From: Anaerolineaceae bacterium UBA6073
GTDB lineage: Bacteria > Chloroflexota > Anaerolineae > Anaerolineales > Anaerolineaceae
Assembly: GCA_002436085.1 (NCBI GenBank)
Contig: DIXT01000022.1
Coordinates: 62,001 to 126,000 of the forward strand
Length of the DNA: 64,000 nt
Direction: 5' to 3'
In this document: piece after piece, positions 59,024 through 64,000 of the stretch
Position numbering within the stretch: position 1 is the stretch's first letter
How the letters are laid out: each line of letters begins with the position of its first letter
The notes under the pieces: model-generated
Told to the model about the DNA's origin: nothing
The model's database searches: none
Seen by the model: the letters and a program-made list of their open reading frames with translations, nothing else
Position numbers and translations under genes: made by a program

Positions 59024-59857
59024 ATGCCCGCAGGTAGTTGGACGGAAGGCGAATGCTTAACTGGGGGGCATAAACTGGCGTACGTCCGCACCTGTGGAAA
59101 TTTGCCCCCCATTGTTCTGCTGCACGGCTTCACCGAGGACCGCTCCACCTGGTTTGAGCTCGCCGGAAGCCTGGAGTACGAATACGATTTAATCATGCCG
59201 GATATGCTCGGGCATGGTAAATCTGACCGGCTGATCCCCGGCAGCGCGCCTGCCCTTGGTCAAGACCTGGCCGATCTGCTTGCAGGGCTTGGCCTCCAAA
59301 AAATCGCCCTGCTTGGGCATTCGCTGGGCGCGTTGACGGCCGCGCAGTTCGCTGCCCAATACCCGGAACGTACCGCTTGTCTGATACTGGAAGATATTCC
59401 CTGGTTCGAGCCCACCGCCCTACCTGCCATTCCGCAGGATGCCTACAGCGCAGCAAACCCGACGATTATTGCGCAGCTTGCCAGCGGTGACCTTGCCCAG
59501 GCGCTGGCATACTGCACGCAGCATTTCCCGCGTTGGAATGAGAGCGCGCGCAGAGCCTGGGCGGAATCAAAGCTGCATTTTGACACGGCGTGGTTTAAGC
59601 AAGCCCCTCAACGACAGTCGGATTGGCGAGAATTGAGCGCCAGGTTCAATTTCCCGACTCTGCTCATCAGCGGTGAGAACAAACTGGGAAGCATGATTTC
59701 TGAGGGTTTTGCCCAAACCGCGCTAAAAACAATTCCCCATTTGGAATGGGCGCGCGTCCCCGGCGCCGGGCATTATATTCACTATGACGCGCCTGGTCCG
59801 TTTTTCTCCACCGTAAAAATATTTCTGCGGATGCAGTACCCGTCCAAAAAAGGATAA
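59024..59857 (+). CDS. Alpha/beta hydrolase
   Basis: A 277-aa alpha/beta-hydrolase-fold protein unrelated in detail to the one at 5138. The oxyanion motif is VLLHGFTEDRSTW, the nucleophile elbow GHSLGALTAAQFAAQYPER, and a histidine lies in VPGAGHYIHYDAPG near the end. It resembles the MenH/RutD-like group, but there are no menaquinone genes here. GGAGG precedes ATG 59024. It sits 13 nt after nrdJ and 1 nt before the deoxynucleoside kinase gene, so they are co-transcribed. Confidence 0.88.
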   Translation: MPAGSWTEGECLTGGHKLAYVRTCGNLPPIVLLHGFTEDRSTWFELAGSLEYEYDLIMPDMLGHGKSDRLIPGSAPALGQDLADLLAGLGLQKIALLGHSLGALTAAQFAAQYPERTACLILEDIPWFEPTALPAIPQDAYSAANPTIIAQLASGDLAQALAYCTQHFPRWNESARRAWAESKLHFDTAWFKQAPQRQSDWRELSARFNFPTLLISGENKLGSMISEGFAQTALKTIPHLEWARVPGAGHYIHYDAPGPFFSTVKIFLRMQYPSKKG

Positions 59858-59858
59858 C

Positions 59859-60512
59859 ATGATGCCCAGGCTAAACACAAAGAAATTCGTCTTAATGGCC
59901 GGCAATATCGGCAGCGGCAAGACCTCACTCACGCGTCTGATTGGTGAGAGACTCGGCTGGCAAACGGCGTACGAATCCGTTTCCGACAATCCCTATTTGG
60001 CTGATTTTTATGGGGACATGCGCCAATGGTCATTCCACCTGCAGGTGTATTTCCTCGGCAACCGCGCGGCGCAGCACCTGGAATTTGCGCACTCCCCGCG
60101 CTCAGCCATTATCGACCGCAGCATTTACGAGGACGCGCACATCTTTGCGCGGGCGCTGAATACCATGGGAAACCTTCCCGACCGGGAATATCACGCCTAT
60201 TTGCGCCTGTACGACCTGATTGTGAACACCCTGCCCAAACCGGATTTGCTCATCTTCCTGAAGGCACCGGTAAACGTGCTGCTCAAGCGCATCCAGATCC
60301 GCGCCCGTTCCATTGAGGACAGTATCGACCCCGACTACCTGGCCTTGCTTGAACAGTATTACGATGAGTGGATTGAGAGCTTTGACCTCTGCCCGGTGCT
60401 CACTATCGAGAGCGACGCGGTGGACTTTGTTAACAAACCGGAGCAGTTGGAACTCGTTACCCAACGCATGCTGGACCGCCTTGCCGGAACTGAGAAGCTG
60501 ATTTTGGATTGA
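59859..60512 (+). CDS. Deoxynucleoside kinase
   Basis: A 217-aa kinase phosphorylating deoxynucleosides (dAdo/dGuo/dCyd type). P-loop MAGNIGSGKTSL (about residues 13-24), substrate site ESVSDNPYLADFYGD, the DRS motif IIDRSIYEDAHIFAR, and the lid segment RIQIRARSIEDSIDPDYL. It follows nrdJ and a hydrolase gene, so salvage and reduction routes to dNTPs share a transcript. The exact nucleoside cannot be assigned; tdk for thymidine is at 7957. ATG 59859 and ATG 59862 are both possible starts. Confidence 0.93.
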   Translation: MMPRLNTKKFVLMAGNIGSGKTSLTRLIGERLGWQTAYESVSDNPYLADFYGDMRQWSFHLQVYFLGNRAAQHLEFAHSPRSAIIDRSIYEDAHIFARALNTMGNLPDREYHAYLRLYDLIVNTLPKPDLLIFLKAPVNVLLKRIQIRARSIEDSIDPDYLALLEQYYDEWIESFDLCPVLTIESDAVDFVNKPEQLELVTQRMLDRLAGTEKLILD

Positions 60513-60627
60513 TTCAATACAGCAAAACGCTGCCGGGTTGCGCCCTCTACGTGCACGGAAACGCGTGTGAAACTCCTCGTCAAAACAGATTAATTTGCCC
60601 GATTTTCTCGTTGGATTTTCAGAATAA

Positions 60628-60641
60628 CCTGTAATTACAGG
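60628..60641. promoter_or_regulatory. Perfect 14-bp palindrome upstream of a lone promoter
   Basis: CCTGTAATTACAGG is an exact palindrome 11 bp upstream of the TTGACA at 60653, where a dimeric regulator could bind. Confidence 0.6.
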
Positions 60642-60652
60642 ATAACAAGACC

Positions 60653-60681
60653 TTGACAAGATTCGGTGGATATGATTAAAT
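60653..60681 (+). promoter_or_regulatory. Promoter directly in front of a terminator hairpin
   Basis: TTGACA (60653-60658) and TTAAAT (60676-60681) are 17 nt apart. The predicted start near 60688 is the first base of the hairpin that follows. Confidence 0.6.
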
Positions 60682-60687
60682 TGTGCC

Positions 60688-60734
60688 GTTCACCGATTGG
60701 GTGCCCCCCTCACCCAGTCGGTGAACATTTTTTT
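60688..60734 (+). ncRNA. Possible mini-RNA: a strong terminator hairpin starting at +1
   Basis: A 16-bp stem with one G-U pair (60688-60703 with 60711-60726), a 7-nt C-rich loop and a T7 run (60728-60734). Read from the promoter at 60653 it would give a hairpin RNA of about 47 nt, convergent with obg. It can equally be the terminator of the nrdR-nrdJ-kinase operon, whose last stop is at 60512; the hairpin itself is firm, the RNA is not. Confidence 0.5.
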
Positions 60735-61992
60735 AATCCTGCCACTCCAGTTCATAATCGCCGATGCTGACCGTTTCCCCTTCTTCGATGCCAGCCTGAC
60801 GCAGGGCTTTATCCACCCCCAGGCCGGTCATCAGCCGTTGGAAGCGCCGCACAGAACCGGGCTGATCCCAAAAAGTCATCGCCGCTGCGCGCTCAATGAT
60901 CTTTCCGCGCACAACCCACAAGTCGTCCTCTTTTGTCACAGTAAAGGCCTTGGGGTCCTCTTCCGCGCGATAAACAGGCAGCTCGGGTTCTGTTTCTTCA
61001 ATGGGCGCGTTCTTCAGCGCGTCGTGCGCTTTCCACAGCGCCGCTTTCAGGTTGGTGTGCGCCACAGCCGAAATCGGCAGCAGTTCCCGACCCTCTTGCG
61101 CGAATTTTGCCTGCAAAGCCGCAAATTTCGCGGCGGCATCCGGTAAATCAATTTTGTTGAAGACCACAATTTGCGGAAGCCTGCTCAGGCGCTCATCAAA
61201 CAATTCCAGTTCCTGGTTGATGGTAAGAAAATCCTCGTAGGGGTCCTCCGAAAGCCCGTCCAGGACATGGATCAGCACGCGTGTGCGCTGGACATGCCGG
61301 AGGAAGTCGTAACCAAGCCCGATGCCTTCGTGCGCGCCTTCAATCAAGCCCGGAATATCGGCCATCACAATGCTGTTTTCTTCATCCATTACAGCCACGC
61401 CAAGGTTTGGTTCCAGCGTAGTGAAGGGATAATCCGCGATTTTTGGTGTCGCCTTCGTGGTGGCCGCCAAAAACGAGGACTTACCTGCGTTGGGCATGCC
61501 CACCAGCCCGACATCCGCAATAAGTTTCAGCTCCAGGCGCAGAACAAACGCTTCGCCCGGCTCGCCGCGCTCGCCTGTCAGCGGCATCTGATTGCGTGAG
61601 GAAGCAAAATGCTGGTTGCCGCGCCCGCCGCGGCCGCCTTTGGCTACAACCAGCGTTTGACCGGGGTCAATAAGGTCGCCCAAGAGCTGGGTCGTCTCAT
61701 CGTCGTACACAATCGTCCCAGGTGGAACCGGGATAATCAGGTCCGGCGCAGATTTTCCGGATCGATTGGAAGGACCGCCGTTTTTACCGTTTTCCGCGCT
61801 AAAAACTTCGTTGTGTTGAAATTTGTTCAGCGTGTTCAAAGTCGGAACGACCTGCAGGATCACGCTGCCGCCCCTGCCTCCGTCGCCGCCGTCAGGTCCA
61901 CCGCGGGGGCGGTATTTCTCACGGTGCATGTGCACCATGCCATCGCCGCCCTTGCCGGATTCTACTGTAATTGTCACTGAATCAATGAACAT
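60733..61992 (-). CDS. obg: GTPase Obg/CgtA
   Basis: A 419-aa GTPase involved in 50S assembly and stress control. The N-terminal glycine-rich Obg fold opens MFIDSVTITVESGKGGDGMV and has REKYRPRGGPDGGDGGRGG. The GTPase core shows G1 GMPNAGKSS, G3 DIPGLIEGAHEG, G4 NKIDLPD and G5 ISAVAH. A C-terminal OCT domain (about 345-419) ends in EGETVSIGDYELEWQD. Length and all three domains are normal for the Firmicutes-type Obg with OCT. It follows the cyclic diphosphoglycerate synthase gene across a palindrome. Confidence 0.97.
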   Translation of the reverse strand: MFIDSVTITVESGKGGDGMVHMHREKYRPRGGPDGGDGGRGGSVILQVVPTLNTLNKFQHNEVFSAENGKNGGPSNRSGKSAPDLIIPVPPGTIVYDDETTQLLGDLIDPGQTLVVAKGGRGGRGNQHFASSRNQMPLTGERGEPGEAFVLRLELKLIADVGLVGMPNAGKSSFLAATTKATPKIADYPFTTLEPNLGVAVMDEENSIVMADIPGLIEGAHEGIGLGYDFLRHVQRTRVLIHVLDGLSEDPYEDFLTINQELELFDERLSRLPQIVVFNKIDLPDAAAKFAALQAKFAQEGRELLPISAVAHTNLKAALWKAHDALKNAPIEETEPELPVYRAEEDPKAFTVTKEDDLWVVRGKIIERAAAMTFWDQPGSVRRFQRLMTGLGVDKALRQAGIEEGETVSIGDYELEWQD

Positions 61993-62029
61993 TCGCTTTT
62001 CCTCACAAATATGCTTGCCGCCCTTATTA

Positions 62030-62077
62030 TAAATCAGGGGACAATAAATCAGGGGTCAGGCTAGCCTGACCCCTGAT
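62030..62077. repeat. Perfect 30-bp palindrome with adjoining direct repeat
   Basis: 62048-62077 is an exact inverted repeat: ATCAGGGGTCAGGCT followed without spacer by its complement. The left edge TAAATCAGGGG also occurs at 62030-62040, giving two copies 15 bp apart. It lies between the gene ending at 62104 and the obg start. A weak T-rich tail on the minus strand would let it act as a terminator; its form also recalls REP-like palindromes. Confidence 0.85.
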
Positions 62078-62103
62078 CAAAGTTTGACTATGCTGTTTCC
62101 AGC

Positions 62104-63423
62104 TTACTTGCCAAATCTGGCGCTCAGAATATCGGTCAGGGTCGGTTTGCCGATTTCTTCCAGGTCGTAACGTACGCGTTGGCTGGGTTTGTTCAGTTTG
62201 AGCACGCGCGTTAGATCAATCGGTGTACCGATGATAACCAAATCCACATCGGCATTCTCAATAGTTTTCTCCAGGTCGCGCACCATCTGGTCGCCGTAAC
62301 CCATCGCGGGCAAAATCTTTCCTGTACCCGGATATTTCTTGTAGGTATCCAGGATGCTGCCCACCGCGAAGGGGCGCGGATCCACGATTTCGGCAGCGCC
62401 GTAACGCCGCGCGGCAACATAGCCCGCGCCGTAGGCCATTCCGCCGTGGGTCAGGGTAGGGCCGTCTTCCACCACCAGCACGCGCTTTCCGCGAATAGCT
62501 TCGGGGTTGTCCACAAAGATTGGTGATGCGCCTTCCACCACGATCGCCTTAGGATTCATGCGGAACAGGTTATCGCGCACAGCGATGACGTTGTCAGGGT
62601 TGGCAGTGTCCACTTTATTGATGACAAACACATCCGCCATACGGACGTTTGTTTCGCCAGGAAAGTATTCAGACTCATGCCCGGGGCGGTGCGGGTCGGC
62701 AACCACAATCAGCAGGTCGGTGGCATAGAAGGGGAAGTCGTTGTTTCCGCCGTCCCACAGGATGATGTCCACTTCCTTTTCGGCTTCGCGCAGGATGGCT
62801 TCGTAATCCACGCCGGCGTACACAATCACGCCCGCGTCAATATGAGGTTCGTATTCCTCGCGCTCTTCGATGGTGCAATCGTGCTTATCCAGGTCGGCAT
62901 AGGTCGCGAAGCGCTGAACCTTCTGTTTCACCAGGTCGCCGTAGGGCATGGGGTGGCGGATAGCAGCCACTTTGTAGCCCATCCCGCTCAGAATCGCGGC
63001 GACTTTGCGCGTGGTCTGGCTCTTACCGGAGCCGGTGCGCACAGCGCAAACGCCGATGACAGGCTTAATGGATTTTACCTGGGTGGCATTAGTACCCATC
63101 AGGCGGAAATCCGCGCCCAAAGCGTTCACTTCCGCAGCTTTGTGCATCACATAAGTGTGCGGTACATCGCTGTAAGCAAAAACAACTTCATCCGCTTTTA
63201 GTTCTTTAATCAGCCGGGGTAATTCCGCTTCAGGGTAAATATCGATGCCGTTCGGGTAAAGCCCACCCGCCAGCGCCGCAGGATATTTTCTGCCTTCGAT
63301 GTTCGGAATCTGGGTGGCTGTGAACGCCAAAACTTCATACTTCTCGTTGTCGCGGTAGAAGGTATTGAAGTTGTGAAAATCCCGGCCAGCTGCCCCCATG
63401 ATGATAGTGCGGATACGACTCAT
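62104..63423 (-). CDS. Cyclic 2,3-diphosphoglycerate synthase family protein
   Basis: A 439-aa P-loop protein related to archaeal cyclic 2,3-diphosphoglycerate synthetase, which cyclises 2,3-diphosphoglycerate with ATP. Markers are RTIIMGAAGRDFHNFNTFYR, the P-loop VCAVRTGSGKSQTTRK, DVIL-type VDIILWDGGNNDFPF, VINKVDTANPDN and VEDGPTLTHGGMAYGAGYVA. Members in mesophilic bacteria are widespread and mostly uncharacterised, so the product may not be the archaeal thermolyte. AAAGGAG precedes ATG 63423. It follows argS by 41 nt. Confidence 0.88.
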   Translation of the reverse strand: MSRIRTIIMGAAGRDFHNFNTFYRDNEKYEVLAFTATQIPNIEGRKYPAALAGGLYPNGIDIYPEAELPRLIKELKADEVVFAYSDVPHTYVMHKAAEVNALGADFRLMGTNATQVKSIKPVIGVCAVRTGSGKSQTTRKVAAILSGMGYKVAAIRHPMPYGDLVKQKVQRFATYADLDKHDCTIEEREEYEPHIDAGVIVYAGVDYEAILREAEKEVDIILWDGGNNDFPFYATDLLIVVADPHRPGHESEYFPGETNVRMADVFVINKVDTANPDNVIAVRDNLFRMNPKAIVVEGASPIFVDNPEAIRGKRVLVVEDGPTLTHGGMAYGAGYVAARRYGAAEIVDPRPFAVGSILDTYKKYPGTGKILPAMGYGDQMVRDLEKTIENADVDLVIIGTPIDLTRVLKLNKPSQRVRYDLEEIGKPTLTDILSARFGK

Positions 63424-63464
63424 AACGTGCTCTCCTTTATTGGTAAATTTATTGACACTTTATT

Positions 63465-64000
63465 TTACATCACTTCTGGCGCGCGGATGCCCAACAGGCG
63501 TAAAGTGTTCCCGAGGCACAAGCGTGCCGCTGCTACCAGCGCCAACCTTGCCGCGCGGACGTCCGGCTCGGCGCCCAAAACCGGGCACTGATTGTAGAAA
63601 TCGTTAAAGCTCTTTGCCAGTTCGTAAGCGTAATTGGCAAGCAAATTCGGTTTGAGCTCTTTTGCCGCCCGTTGAATCTCTTCCGGCAGACGCGAGATGC
63701 ACTCAACCAGGTTAACTTCACTGGCATGGGTTAGTTTGCCGTAATCGGGTTCACCATCCGGCAGCCCGCCTACTTTCCGCAGGATGCTGTTGGCGCGTAC
63801 GTGCGCGTACTGAATATACGGCGCGGATTGTCCATTAAAGTCCAGGGCGCTCTCCCAGTCAAAGGTCACCATCTTGGTGTTTTCTCTCGAGAGCATCGGA
63901 TACTTGATAGCGCCCAGCGCAACGGCTTCAGCAATCTCATGCATCCGCGTTGGCTCCAACTCGGGGTTCTTCTCCCGTACGACGTCCAGCGCCCGGCGCG
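63465..64000 (-). CDS. argS: Arginyl-tRNA synthetase, C-terminal part (5' end outside window)
   Basis: The frame enters from the right edge and covers about 178 residues of the class I ArgRS. Visible are the end of the catalytic domain (AIKYPMLSRENTKMVTFDWE) and the DALR anticodon-binding domain (QYAHVRANSILRKVG, FNDFYNQCPVLGAEPD and RLCLGNTLRLLGIRAPEVM at the very C-terminus, typical of ArgS). The catalytic HIGH region lies beyond the window. Confidence 0.95.
   Translation of the reverse strand, partial: RRALDVVREKNPELEPTRMHEIAEAVALGAIKYPMLSRENTKMVTFDWESALDFNGQSAPYIQYAHVRANSILRKVGGLPDGEPDYGKLTHASEVNLVECISRLPEEIQRAAKELKPNLLANYAYELAKSFNDFYNQCPVLGAEPDVRAARLALVAAARLCLGNTLRLLGIRAPEVM

Overview
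The window is about 64 kb of a compact bacterial chromosome, most probably from the Chloroflexota, class Anaerolineae. This assignment is an inference. It rests on a division/cell-wall (dcw) cluster without murE, the order rpmB / Asp23 / DAK2-kinase / recG / coaD, a class II ribonucleotide reductase behind nrdR, lipoproteins and a membrane protein with long Thr-Pro linkers, a bacterial cyclic 2,3-diphosphoglycerate synthase, and GC-rich DNA. No 16S gene is present to confirm it.

Layout. 1-0.8 kb: 3' end of a lytic transglycosylase. 0.9-5.1 kb: ppdK on the minus strand, a decayed prenyltransferase-like gene interrupted by a structured repeat, and a nitroreductase. 5.1-9.8 kb (minus): a hydrolase, the CCA/poly(A) polymerase family gene, hpt, tdk, and the ribosomal operon rplU-rpmA-rpmE, whose L31 protein carries an extra domain resembling the RNA polymerase alpha C-terminal domain. 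A 220-bp MITE-like element sits directly behind the rplU promoter. 10.2 kb: tRNA-Glu. 10.4-15.3 kb (minus): a CapA-like lipoprotein and a secreted gingipain-like C25 protease. 15.5-25 kb (plus): a ComM/YifB AAA+ protein, an aldo/keto reductase, a coiled-coil lipoprotein, then a three-gene unit of two atypical kinase-like proteins and a membrane-anchored helical-repeat protein. 25-29 kb: folC and lon. 29-35.3 kb (minus): a coiled-coil protein, coaD, recG, a FakA-like kinase and an Asp23 protein, divergent from rpmB. 35.7-37.4 kb (minus): rpe and a Ser/Thr kinase.

37.6-54.8 kb is the dcw cluster in one direction: mraZ, rsmH, ftsL-like, ftsI-type PBP, murF, mraY, murD, ftsW, murG, a CvpA-like membrane protein, murC, murB, ddl, ftsQ, ftsA, ftsZ. 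Most junctions overlap or nearly abut. A 1.1-kb non-coding stretch follows, holding a 320-bp tandem duplication. 56-60.5 kb carries nrdR, nrdJ, a hydrolase and a deoxynucleoside kinase. 60.6-64 kb has a possible mini-transcript, obg, a perfect 30-bp palindrome, the cyclic 2,3-diphosphoglycerate synthase gene and the 3' end of argS.

The gene set is largely core: translation, nucleotide salvage and reduction, peptidoglycan synthesis and division. The less ordinary parts are the L31 fusion, the atypical kinase cassette, a structured repeat with compensatory changes in its stems, several promoters placed so that the mRNA would begin at the start codon, a MurG lacking a conserved histidine, and a palindrome-promoter-hairpin unit next to obg.
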